Positions 9,128-17,078 of a stretch of DNA of 44,932 nucleotides are shown here, piece by piece. The translations under genes and the position numbers were made by a program. This stretch comes from Balneolaceae bacterium (GTDB lineage: Bacteria > Bacteroidota > Rhodothermia > Balneolales > Balneolaceae), in NCBI GenBank assembly GCA_007134695.1, contig SLKI01000073.1, positions 1 through 44,932 of the forward strand, in the 5' to 3' direction. Each line of letters begins with the position of its first letter. Position 1 is the stretch's first letter. The notes under the pieces are model-generated. The model had not been told where the DNA came from and ran no database searches. It saw nothing but the letters and a program-made list of their open reading frames with translations.

Positions 9128-9329
9128 GAAATCTGTCAGCAGCTTTAGCTGTTTTTGAATGTTGAGTATGAAAATACTCTTTTGGATGAGCGAAATAAAT
9201 CGTAATTTTAAAGTCTGTGAAAAAAAGTAGTAGATATTTCGATGCGATTCATTTTCTGTGGTGCGGAAAGGGTACCCGAATCGGGTACTACACCAGGTTC
9301 CAGCCCAATCAAAGAGGGGGGTTAGGCGC

Positions 9330-10385
9330 TTGAAAACCAAGGTCCGGCATATTACAGATTTTATGCACCAATGGGCCCCACCCAAGATCAAGCTGGAATA
9401 TGACAATGTAGGTCTACTCATCGGAGATCAGAACAAACCGGTCGACCGCGTTCTCGTTTGCCTGGATGTAACGGAAGATGTAGTCGACGAAGCGATCGAG
9501 AAAGAGTGCCAGCTGATCGTCTCACACCATCCGCTGATTTTTCAGCCGATCCGCCGGATCAACCCGACAGACGAACAAGGCCGCATCATCTATAAGCTGA
9601 TTCGGAACGAAATTGCACTTCTGTCTGCCCACACCAACCTGGATGCAGCACTAGACGGGGTATCTTTTGTGTTTGCCAACAATCTTGGGCTCGACAACCT
9701 CCGGTTTCTGGACCGGAACTATCCTATCAGCCGAAAAATCACTTTGACGACCGCCTATGAAGATTCCAAAGCGGTCCTGAAGCTGCTCAACTACTATTCG
9801 GCCGAAGAGGCCCACTTTTTTAATGTGGACGGGCGCAAAGAGGGGCTCAAATGTTTTGAAGCGATTATTGACGCCCATAACGTGGAAGATCTCAGGAGAG
9901 CTCTTGAACGGGAGGGGTTGCTCAAGAAAGGCTCCTTCCAGGTACTGGAGATGGCGAGTCCGTCCAACAATTTTGGTTTGGGTGTGGTCGGAAGCTATCC
10001 GGATGACGGGATTGCAGTGGATGAGTTCCTTCATCTGGTGTGCAAAGCGCTTGATACTTCCGCAGTACGCTATTCCGGAGGTGCGAATCGAATACGGAAG
10101 GTTGCCGTTTGCGGCGGAGCGGGTATACGCCTGAAAGGTGCCGCCCTGTCGGCAGGAGTTGATGCATTTGTGACCTCCGACATCAAGTATCACGAATTCT
10201 TTACCGAAAAGAAGGACTTTCTGCTGGTAGACGTGGGACATTACGAGAGTGAATTCCCGGTTGTGGAGGCGATTCGAAAAGAACTGGCAGAAGGTTTCGA
10301 AGAGATTCAGGTGATCTCATGCGAATCGGTTACCAACCCGGTCAGGATCTATTCAACACAGTTTGAAAACAAAACCGTAGAATAA
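9330..10385 (+). CDS. Nif3-like dinuclear metal centre protein (GTP cyclohydrolase I type 2 / DUF34)
   Basis: 351 aa from a TTG at 9330, preceded by AGAGGGGG about ten bases upstream and giving the family-typical beginning KTKVRHITDFMHQWAPP. A GTG at 9258 would add 24 non-conserved residues. Metal ligands are visible in SHHPLIF, AHTNLDAA and VDVGHYESE. The long middle section, about residues 105-245, is the inserted PII-like domain found in many bacterial members. The family forms toroidal hexamers; its biochemical role is still uncertain. The next gene starts 12 bases later, as in many bacteria where nif3 and a zinc-ribbon coiled-coil gene are paired. Confidence 0.92.
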   Translation: MKTKVRHITDFMHQWAPPKIKLEYDNVGLLIGDQNKPVDRVLVCLDVTEDVVDEAIEKECQLIVSHHPLIFQPIRRINPTDEQGRIIYKLIRNEIALLSAHTNLDAALDGVSFVFANNLGLDNLRFLDRNYPISRKITLTTAYEDSKAVLKLLNYYSAEEAHFFNVDGRKEGLKCFEAIIDAHNVEDLRRALEREGLLKKGSFQVLEMASPSNNFGLGVVGSYPDDGIAVDEFLHLVCKALDTSAVRYSGGANRIRKVAVCGGAGIRLKGAALSAGVDAFVTSDIKYHEFFTEKKDFLLVDVGHYESEFPVVEAIRKELAEGFEEIQVISCESVTNPVRIYSTQFENKTVE

Positions 10386-10397
10386 CAGAGTCAACAC

Positions 10398-11132
10398 ATG
10401 GAAGAGGTACTTCAAAAATTAGCGAATCTGCAGTATATCGATAGCAGAATCGACGAATTGAAACAACTCCGAGGTGATCTGCCTGAGGAGGTACTTGATA
10501 TCGAGACCGATATCACCCGGCAAGAGGTCAAGCTTGAGCAACTGGAAGAGGAGAAGAAAAACCTTGAGGTTGAAGCTAAGAATCTGGAGCTGGAGATCAA
10601 GAGTGCCAAAGAGAAAGTAGAGAAATATGAGGAGCAGCAACTTTCGGTTCGAAATAACCGGGAGTATGATGCGCTGACCAAAGAGATTGAAGCGCAGAAG
10701 CAGCTTATGGAAAACGCCGAAGCACGGATCGATGAGATCGCCAAGCGGCAGGAAGAGATCGACCCGGAGATCGAAGAGGTCAAAGAGCGGCTGGAAGAGG
10801 TTCGGAAACTTCACAAGGAGAAGAAGAAGAATCTCGATAAAGTGGTTAAAAACACAGAAAGCGAGGAAAACGCACTACTGGATAAGAGAGAAGAGGTTAA
10901 AGAAAGCCTCGAGAAGCGGTATGTTCGCAGCTATGAGCGGCTGCGTAACGGCCTGAACAACAGTATTGCCGTGGTTCCGATGGAGAAAGGTGCAGCGCTC
11001 GGCATGGCACTGCCTCCGCAGACCCAGGTGGAAGTGCGCCGGAAGAATAAAATCATTATCGACGAAAACAGCGGCCGAATTGTCGTTGATCCGTCGTTTT
11101 TTGATACGGCCAAAGAGAACCTGGACCTGTAA
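10398..11132 (+). CDS. Coiled-coil protein of the zinc-ribbon (DUF164/CdsZ-like) family without zinc cysteines
   Basis: 244 aa. Residues 1 to about 175 are one long hairpin of charged coiled coil. The C-terminal part carries the family frame LPPQTQVEVRRKNKIII...GRIVV (about 205-230), which in relatives is the C4 zinc ribbon. Here all four cysteine positions are replaced (about G198, L201, D222, S225), and the whole protein contains no cysteine. It directly follows the nif3-like gene, the usual partner. Family members are thought to act as scaffolds or adaptors; the exact role is unknown. Confidence 0.85.
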   Translation: MEEVLQKLANLQYIDSRIDELKQLRGDLPEEVLDIETDITRQEVKLEQLEEEKKNLEVEAKNLELEIKSAKEKVEKYEEQQLSVRNNREYDALTKEIEAQKQLMENAEARIDEIAKRQEEIDPEIEEVKERLEEVRKLHKEKKKNLDKVVKNTESEENALLDKREEVKESLEKRYVRSYERLRNGLNNSIAVVPMEKGAALGMALPPQTQVEVRRKNKIIIDENSGRIVVDPSFFDTAKENLDL

Positions 11133-11187
11133 TCCGGCTAGATACTGTATCAGCCGAATCGGTGTTTATATTCTTATATATTCCAGG

Positions 11188-11318
11188 CCGCTTGCATCCA
11201 GGCATTCCAGCCCGCTTGTATTCCGGTGCGCCAACCCGCTTGCATCCCGGCACTCCTGCCCGTTTGCATTCCGTTTGCATTCAGACACTCCAACTAGCTT
11301 GCATCACGGTGCTAGTGC
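11188..11318. repeat. Degenerate 24-bp tandem repeat array, five units
   Basis: Units begin at 11188, 11212, 11236, 11271 and 11295, with an extra 11-base partial unit at 11260. Each starts like CCGCTTGCATCC and continues with a more variable half (GGCATTCCAGC, GGTGCGCCAAC, GGCACTCCTGC). The array fills the gap between the zinc-ribbon-like gene and the RNase P RNA promoter. No reading frame of note. Confidence 0.8.
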
Positions 11319-11371
11319 CGTGATTTAGAGGCTGCCGGCCGAAGAGATGCGAAACACTCTCCAAAAACGTT

Positions 11372-11379
11372 TATCTTTT
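11372..11379 (+). promoter_or_regulatory. Probable minus-7 element of rnpB
   Basis: TATCTTTT matches TAnnTTTG at seven of eight positions and sits where transcription would begin within a few bases of the RNase P RNA 5' helix (11385). No TTG is found 19 bases upstream. Confidence 0.4.
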
Positions 11380-11380
11380 A

Positions 11381-11742
11381 ACGTGGTTATCGGGTGATCG
11401 CCGCACCTGCCGGTGCGGAGGAAAGTCCGAACACCAACGGATACCGTGCTTCCTAACAGGAAGGTCCCGGAAACGGGAACAGAAAGTGCCACAGAAAACA
11501 GACCGCCTCCAGCGCTCAGGCGCAGGGGGTAAGGGTGAAAAGGTGAGGTAAGAGCTCACCGCCCCGCCGGTAACGGCCGGGGGCACGGCAAACCTCACGG
11601 GGTGCAAGTTCATGCAGGTTGTGCGCCGTCCGTCGCAATACAACCGGGTGGGACGCTAGAGCTTCGGAGTGATCCGGAGCCCAGATCAATGATCACCCTT
11701 CCGCAATCCGGAAGACAGAATTCGGCTTACAGATAACCGCAC
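11381..11742 (+). ncRNA. rnpB: RNase P RNA (bacterial type A)
   Basis: The catalytic RNA that trims tRNA 5' ends. The conserved core elements are present in order: GAGGAAAGTCCG near the 5' side, ACAGAAAGTGCCACAGAAAA, GGGTAAGGGTGAAAAGGTG, GGTAAGAGCTCACCG, the AAGTTCATGCAGG stretch and the 3' GGCTTACAGATAACC. The terminal helix P1 is GGTTATC (11385-11391) paired with GATAACC (11732-11738). Ends are set a few bases outside P1 and may be off slightly. Confidence 0.95.
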
Positions 11743-11763
11743 ATTCTACCAGTCACAGAAATG

Positions 11764-11797
11764 CCGCCTGATGATATCATCGTCAGGCGGTTTTTTT
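11764..11797 (+). terminator. Intrinsic terminator of rnpB
   Basis: CCGCCTGA and TCAGGCGG form an 8-bp stem with an 11-base loop, followed immediately by seven T. It lies about 25 bases after the RNase P RNA 3' helix. Confidence 0.9.
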
Positions 11798-11969
11798 GTA
11801 AAATTTTATAAACAATTTTTTGATAAAACGTCAGAAAAAAGCCCGGTTTTTTTACAAATCACATCGAAATTTTCTCAGGATTTTTTCTCAAAATATTAAT
11901 GCAATATTTGCCTATATTTCTTGTTGTTAATTAACACTTATCAATAAGCCAACAAAAGCAACTCTATTT

Positions 11970-12461
11970 ATGCGACTTTTGAAATCATTTTTTGCCGGTA
12001 TGGTACTTGTACTGGTCACAACCGGCCTGACCTTTGCCCAGGTACAGCAGCAGATGCCCGACGTTCCCTCCCCTGATGAAATTAGCGACGAAGAACTGGA
12101 GCTATTTTTGCAAGCATCAGATGCGATCCATCCGATCCAGCAGCAAGCTCAGCAGGAGATTCAGGAAGTTATCCAGGATGAAGGTATGGAGCCGGAGAGG
12201 TGGCAACAGATAATGATGGCCCAGCAGAATCCGCAACTCGCCGGACAGGTTGAAATAACCGCCGAAGAGGAAGAAGCGATGGAGCGGATGCAGCCGAAAA
12301 TCATGGAAATTGAAATTGAGGCGACCGAAGAGATCCAGGATGAGATCGTTAACCAGGGTATTGAAGTAGAGCGATATCAGGCGATCTTTATGAGCCTTCA
12401 GCAACATCCGGAATTGATGGAGCGAATTGAAGAGCTGATGGAGGACAACGGCGAAGGCTAA
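11970..12461 (+). CDS. DUF4168-family secreted protein
   Basis: 163 aa. A clear signal peptide ends at FAQ (about residue 24). The rest is acidic, glutamine-rich and helical with two similar halves, each of the form A.EEIQ..I...G.E.ERYQ.I....Q.P (QQEIQEVIQDEGMEPERWQQ and TEEIQDEIVNQGIEVERYQA), the DUF4168 pattern. Probably periplasmic; function unknown. It has its own upstream AT-rich region (11798-11969), with TATATTTC at 11913-11920 as a near-consensus minus-7 element, and its own terminator. Confidence 0.8.
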   Translation: MRLLKSFFAGMVLVLVTTGLTFAQVQQQMPDVPSPDEISDEELELFLQASDAIHPIQQQAQQEIQEVIQDEGMEPERWQQIMMAQQNPQLAGQVEITAEEEEAMERMQPKIMEIEIEATEEIQDEIVNQGIEVERYQAIFMSLQQHPELMERIEELMEDNGEG

Positions 12462-12495
12462 TCCCTCCAATCAATTAACTGATCACAAGATCTGA

Positions 12496-12529
12496 AGGCT
12501 GTTGCGGACAATCGCAGCAGCCTTTTTTT
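12496..12529 (+). terminator. Intrinsic terminator of the DUF4168 gene
   Basis: AGGCTGTTGCG pairs with CGCAGCAGCCT (one T-G wobble) around a 6-base loop, followed by seven T. It is 35 bases after the stop codon and between convergent genes. Confidence 0.9.
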
Positions 12530-12544
12530 ATGGCTGCTCAAGCC

Positions 12545-13030
12545 TCATAGTTTGATTTTGTGCGACCCCTTGATTTTGCGGTCGATCTCCCTCTTGAGAT
12601 CTTTCTCTTTGATATCTTCTCTCTTGTCGTATTTCTTCTTCCCCTCCGCCATGCCGATCAGCAGTTTTGCATAACCGTTTTTAAAATAGAGTTTCAGCGG
12701 AACCACCGTCTTGCCTTTCTGGCTGACGAGTTTGTCGATCTCGTTGAGTTCCCTGCGTTTCAAAAGCAGTTTTCGTTCCCGCCGCTCGTCGTGATTAGCC
12801 CAGGAGCCCTGCTCATACCTTTTTATATACATATTTTTCAGGTACAGCTCCCCATCCTTCATATAGGCAAACGCCTCGTTCAGGCTTGCCTTGCCGTCTC
12901 TCAGGGATTTAACCTCCGTGCCCTTTAAAACCAGCCCGGCCTCAAAGGTTTCTCCGATCTTGAACTCATGCCTGGCCTTCTTGTTCTTGATAGCGGGAGG
13001 TTTCTTTGTGCTATTTTTCTTGTTACTCAT
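12545..13030 (-). CDS. smpB: SsrA-binding protein SmpB
   Basis: 161 aa. It binds tmRNA and brings it to stalled ribosomes for trans-translation. Recognised by KKARHEFKIGETFEAGLVL, GTEVKSLRDGKASLNEAF, YIKRYEQGSWANHDERRERK, LLLKRRELNEI and the basic C-terminal tail that becomes helical in the mRNA channel (EKDLKREIDRKIKGSHKIKL). The N-terminus has about ten extra basic residues. It is the last of a minus-strand series (arcA, protease, lipoprotein, smpB), 84 bases after the lipoprotein stop. Confidence 0.97.
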   Translation of the reverse strand: MSNKKNSTKKPPAIKNKKARHEFKIGETFEAGLVLKGTEVKSLRDGKASLNEAFAYMKDGELYLKNMYIKRYEQGSWANHDERRERKLLLKRRELNEIDKLVSQKGKTVVPLKLYFKNGYAKLLIGMAEGKKKYDKREDIKEKDLKREIDRKIKGSHKIKL

Positions 13031-13114
13031 TCGATCTGAAAATCAGCTGAAAATTGCCAGTTAGCAGTACCATCGGATCTCGGCAAATATCAGAATAGCT
13101 TCGGAGGTGATCGT

Positions 13115-13543
13115 TCAAATTGAAAACCCGACTTCCCTGAGCCCTTCGATCACATCCTCATCCGGCTGCCGGTTCGGGATCGTTTCGTAGACACCCAGTA
13201 TCTGTTCGATCTGATTCCGGGCCACGACATTGGCATCGTTGATTCGGAGCACTTCGGTAAACTGGCGAAGAGCGCGGTTCATCCGGGTTCTCATCTCCTC
13301 TTCATCAAACGTGTTCATGCTGTGAAGCCCGTAATTGAGGTGAACCTTTTCGAAAAGCTGCAAGATCTCCGGATCACTTCGATCTTCACCTTCAAGTCGT
13401 TCAAGCGCTGTTTCATACCGGTTCTCCTCGATCAGAAAGTCGATCTCCTCGTCGATGCTTCCGAACTGCTGCTCGCTATTTCCGCAGCCGGCCAGAAGCA
13501 GCAAAGTTACAGTCCATATCAAAATGTTGAGATGCCTCATCAT
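13115..13543 (-). CDS. Small lipoprotein with TPR-like helices
   Basis: 142 aa from ATG 13543; ATGs at 13555 and 13540 are alternatives. Signal peptide with lipobox LLAGC, then acidic helices (DEEIDFLIEENRYETALERL, ALRQFTEVLRINDANVVAR) that look like one and a half to two TPR units. Probably a periplasmic lipid-anchored protein. Its start is next to the stop of the site-2 protease gene (13545), so translation is probably coupled. No family recognised beyond the TPR look. Confidence 0.7.
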   Translation of the reverse strand: MMRHLNILIWTVTLLLLAGCGNSEQQFGSIDEEIDFLIEENRYETALERLEGEDRSDPEILQLFEKVHLNYGLHSMNTFDEEEMRTRMNRALRQFTEVLRINDANVVARNQIEQILGVYETIPNRQPDEDVIEGLREVGFSI

Positions 13544-13544
13544 A

Positions 13545-14756
13545 CTACATTCCATTTAAGAAATAGATCGGGTTTGGTGAGATACAAAGTACGAAAATTG
13601 CCATACTCGTCCATCCGAGAACTTTACGGGTCGGAGTAAGATTTTTTTCGTAGAGTGCGGGAGGATGCTCCAGGCCGACGAAGTAGGCAAGGAAGAAGGA
13701 CCACACGAGCCAGATGAGCGACCCGGTCTGCTCCATGCCGCTGCCGATCAGAAACAGATATCCGGTCGAAATCAACAGGGAGGCCAGCAAGACCGGCAGC
13801 ATCCAGGTATGGTCGTTGTTGAAGGCCCGGCGAACAAGAAAGTAGAGGATGAGTGCCCAGAGAACCGGGGAGAAGGAGGCAAAGGCAGCACTCCATTCGA
13901 CCAGCGCTCCGTGCAAAAAGGGGATCGCCTCGATTCCGGCGAGAGCGGTGATGGCACCAAAAGTGATGCGGGCGACCTTCCGGTGATTTCGATAGCCGAT
14001 CAGTGAATAGAGGATATGGCCGCCGTCGAGCTGTCCGACCGGCATCAGGTTGAGTGCGGTAAAGAAGAGGCCCAGCCATCCGGCAAACAGAAAGGGATAA
14101 TGATACATCTCCCACATCGGCGGAGCATTGTCAAAAAAGCTCTCGACAAAGGAGTAGAGAATCGTATTGCCGAACACGATCAGCATACCCTCGGTTTCCT
14201 CCGGAGGAGTGTCGGGCCAGGTTCCATGCTCCTCTACATGGGCGATCACCTCTTCGTGCCCGGCGAAATTAGAGATAAATTCCGGGCCGGGCAGTGTGGC
14301 GAAGCCGTAGATCAGTGTACCCAACGAGATGATGAAACCGGCGATCGGGCCGGCCACACCGATATCGAACAGTTTCCTGGAGTCGTTGATCTTCTCCTTG
14401 ATGCGGATGACGGCACCGAGTGTCCCGATTCCAAATGGCACCGGAATAAAATAGGGCAGGGTTACGCGGATGTTGTGATATACAGCTGCGAAATAGTGGC
14501 CAAATTCGTGGCATGCAAGAAACATCAGAAACACGGCGGCAAAGAGAATCCCTTCGGGCAGCATGTCGAGAACTCCGTCGGCGTGAGCCGTCTGGCCAAC
14601 CCACATAATTCCAACAAACGTCACCGTGATAAATGTGAGCAGAAAGAGTCCTGAGTGTTTCAGGATGGCGGGGGTGTCGGGCCGGTTCTTCTTCGGTTCG
14701 TCCGGGCCCCGGATCGTAATCTCCTTATCTGGGGAAGAAAGTTCTGGAAACGACAA
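13545..14756 (-). CDS. Site-2 protease family (M50) membrane metalloprotease
   Basis: 403 aa, beginning with TTG at 14756, since no in-frame ATG precedes the first membrane segment. Zinc motif HEFGH sits in ACHEFGHYFAA inside a membrane helix, and the third ligand is in LMPVGQLDGGHILYSL, the NPxxDGG-like motif of M50 proteases. About seven to eight membrane segments. Such proteases cut transmembrane substrates such as anti-sigma factors or signal-peptide remnants. It starts 11 bases after the arginine deiminase stop and abuts the lipoprotein gene, so operon membership is clear; its substrate is not. Confidence 0.9.
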   Translation of the reverse strand: MSFPELSSPDKEITIRGPDEPKKNRPDTPAILKHSGLFLLTFITVTFVGIMWVGQTAHADGVLDMLPEGILFAAVFLMFLACHEFGHYFAAVYHNIRVTLPYFIPVPFGIGTLGAVIRIKEKINDSRKLFDIGVAGPIAGFIISLGTLIYGFATLPGPEFISNFAGHEEVIAHVEEHGTWPDTPPEETEGMLIVFGNTILYSFVESFFDNAPPMWEMYHYPFLFAGWLGLFFTALNLMPVGQLDGGHILYSLIGYRNHRKVARITFGAITALAGIEAIPFLHGALVEWSAAFASFSPVLWALILYFLVRRAFNNDHTWMLPVLLASLLISTGYLFLIGSGMEQTGSLIWLVWSFFLAYFVGLEHPPALYEKNLTPTRKVLGWTSMAIFVLCISPNPIYFLNGM

Positions 14757-14767
14757 TTTACTTGTAG

Positions 14768-16000
14768 TTATGAAAGTTTGTTACGCAACAGGGGCAGTGT
14801 CATACAGCGGGCTCCACCGCGGCCGCGGCAGAGCTCATGTCCCTCAAAGGTGACGGCGATCTTCTCTTCGCGTGTCGGGTCAAGCCCCGTCTTCTCGAAC
14901 TCTTCGATAAACTCAAACTGATTGAGACAGCGATAGCCGTGATCGATCAGCGCATTAAACGTTTTGGTATTTCGCTCATAACCGGCGATCACTCCGGGCG
15001 CCAATGCAAAAACGTTGGCTCCGTCGGTCCATTGCTCACGATATTGGTCGGTCAGGTCGTCTCCCCCACAGTTGATAAAGGTCATGGAGCGGCCTGTCAG
15101 CTCTTCGAGCGTGGCTTTGAGCGAGATCCTTCGTTCGGAAAAGAGACGCCCGTTTTCGCTTCGCAGAACCAAAACGTTGTCTTTGCGGTTTATAATCACC
15201 GGCGGAAATACGATACATTCATCCCGGTCGGCAAAGGTGAAAATAGTGTCCAGGTGCATCGAAGACCTCTGTTTCGGGATGTCGACGGCGATAACCGATT
15301 CGACGCTTCCTTCCAGAAGCTGTTCGGCGATCGCAATCAGGCCGGAGTAGGAGGTTCGTTCACTCATCCCGACCATGACGGTCTTTTCGTCGACGACCAG
15401 AACATCTCCCCCCTCGACTGTCTGGCCGTCGCCGGGGTCGATCAGGTTCTCCTTTAGCGATTCAAAATCCGGATGAAATTTCAGGATCGCCTCCATCAAT
15501 ACCGACTCACGCAGCCTGGCTTTCCTTGCTGCCCTGGAGATGATGATTCTCTCTCCGGCTACCGCGGCAAGATCCCGGGTGAAAACCAGGTTGGGCACCG
15601 GCAGCATGGAGAACCCTTTGACCGGATCTTCTCCCCCCTCAACGATAAATCGGACAAATTCTCGGGGCGAAAAGTCGACTACTTTATTCCGAATCAGGTT
15701 GATATTCAGTTCGGGAGCTCTTCGGTTGAGATGATCGACAAAAAACTCTCGTGCTTCGGTCTTTTCGAACGCCTTTTCTGCCAGATCGAGAATTTCGATG
15801 ATCTCCCCATCTCCCGGCATGGCGGCTGAAAACATACGGAGCATATTCAGATGCTCTCTGCGGGCATCTTCTTCGAAAATGATATCGTCGAAAAGCAGTT
15901 CATCCTTCAGCTGAGGGTTTACGAGCGACACTTCTCGTCCCGGTGTATGGACGATCACCTTTTTGAGAGGATCCACTTCGGAAAAGATGCCGATCTGCAT
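14768..16000 (-). CDS. arcA: Arginine deiminase
   Basis: 410 aa, the usual length. It hydrolyses L-arginine to citrulline and ammonia. Guanidinium-group-modifying enzyme motifs are intact: NLVFTRD (substrate Asp), EGGDVLV, HLDTIFTF (catalytic His) and the C-terminal GGARCMTLPL with the catalytic Cys. arcB (ornithine carbamoyltransferase), arcC (carbamate kinase) and an arginine/ornithine antiporter are not adjacent, so a full ATP-yielding deiminase pathway is not shown here. First gene of the run to smpB, divergent from the SirB1-like gene across 206 bases. Confidence 0.95.
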   Translation of the reverse strand: MQIGIFSEVDPLKKVIVHTPGREVSLVNPQLKDELLFDDIIFEEDARREHLNMLRMFSAAMPGDGEIIEILDLAEKAFEKTEAREFFVDHLNRRAPELNINLIRNKVVDFSPREFVRFIVEGGEDPVKGFSMLPVPNLVFTRDLAAVAGERIIISRAARKARLRESVLMEAILKFHPDFESLKENLIDPGDGQTVEGGDVLVVDEKTVMVGMSERTSYSGLIAIAEQLLEGSVESVIAVDIPKQRSSMHLDTIFTFADRDECIVFPPVIINRKDNVLVLRSENGRLFSERRISLKATLEELTGRSMTFINCGGDDLTDQYREQWTDGANVFALAPGVIAGYERNTKTFNALIDHGYRCLNQFEFIEEFEKTGLDPTREEKIAVTFEGHELCRGRGGARCMTLPLLRNKLS

Positions 16001-16206
16001 GATAAGAAGTTTAGCTTGGGATTACGTGGTTTATCCCGGTATTCGGGATTTTCAAACAGTTTTTACCGGAAATTTGCAGTTTTGCCCGGCGCTTTCGGAG
16101 GCGTAAATATACGTGTTCTTGTCCGAATTTCCGGGATGCGAACGACCCGAAATATTTTGTAGTTTTGGAGAGTTAATTTTATCTCTGCAGTGGCGATAAG
16201 AGACCT

Positions 16207-17061
16207 ATGGCGACGCAATCCGAAATAGAATCCCTGATCTTTCTGCTGGACGATCCCGATCCCGAAGTACAGAGCGGGGTGCAAAACCGGTTTCGGCAGC
16301 TTGGCGAGCGGGCGGTGCCGCTACTCGATCAGTATCGCACCGATATTCGCGACAAGCAGGAGCGGGAGATGGTGGACGATATCCTCCACTCGATCACATT
16401 TAGTGCTCTGTACGAAGATTTCAACGATCTGCTTAAAGAGGGAATAGATTCGCGGGAATCGCTGGAGAAAGCGGTTTTTTTGCTTGCCCGGTTTGGCAAT
16501 CCGACGCTTCGGATCGAAGATTACATGCGAAAACTGGACCGGTTCACTGCCGAGGTGGAGCATGAAGTACTCAGCCGGCCGGAAGAATCGCACCGGATGC
16601 ACTCACTGCTGAAATTTATCTTCCGGGAGCTGCGGTTCAGGGGCGACAACAAAGATTATCACAACCCGGAAAATGCTTTTATGGACCGGGTGATCGACCA
16701 TAGAAAAGGATTGCCGATCTCGCTAAGTCTGATTGTGATGTTCATCTCCCGGCGGTTGAGGCTGCCGTTCTACGGGGTGAACATGCCGATTCATTTCATG
16801 CTGATTTTTGAAGGGAGTACCCGGGAAGTTCTCATCGACCCGTTTGACGGCGGCACAGTGGTTACCTACGACCAGTGCCACTACTTTCTGAAAAAGAACG
16901 GAATCAAACCCCGCCCCGAACATATGCGCCGGGCTCCGGAACATGAGATCCTTGCACGATCGATCCGAAATCTGATGCACAGCTACATCCGTCTGGAGAA
17001 GGAGGAGAGGGCAAACAATTTACAATCGCTGCTCAATCTTGTGGAGTTGCGGGGCGGCTGA
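16207..17061 (+). CDS. SirB1-like transglutaminase-fold protein with N-terminal helical repeats
   Basis: 284 aa. The N-terminal 70 residues look like a HEAT-type pair of helices (DDPDPEVQSGVQNRFRQLG). The middle has the SirB1 signature: a FMDRVIDHRKGLPISLSLI stretch, then GVNMPIHFMLIF, then LIDPFDGG. SirB1 proteins share the transglutaminase-like fold, but the nucleophilic Cys is absent here (ISLSLI), so enzyme activity is doubtful. Cytoplasmic; function unknown. Single gene, convergent with the glycosyltransferase gene with 17 bases between stops. Confidence 0.85.
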   Translation: MATQSEIESLIFLLDDPDPEVQSGVQNRFRQLGERAVPLLDQYRTDIRDKQEREMVDDILHSITFSALYEDFNDLLKEGIDSRESLEKAVFLLARFGNPTLRIEDYMRKLDRFTAEVEHEVLSRPEESHRMHSLLKFIFRELRFRGDNKDYHNPENAFMDRVIDHRKGLPISLSLIVMFISRRLRLPFYGVNMPIHFMLIFEGSTREVLIDPFDGGTVVTYDQCHYFLKKNGIKPRPEHMRRAPEHEILARSIRNLMHSYIRLEKEERANNLQSLLNLVELRGG

Positions 17062-17078
17062 TCTCCGGTCAGTGCAAG

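Noticed and set aside
9128-9421. N-terminal extension of the YggS frame
   Set aside because: The family begins at the ATG 9127; the upstream codons are not protein-like and cover the divergent control region.
11188-11318. A CRISPR-like array before rnpB
   Set aside because: Units are contiguous and diverged throughout, with no constant repeat separated by unique spacers.
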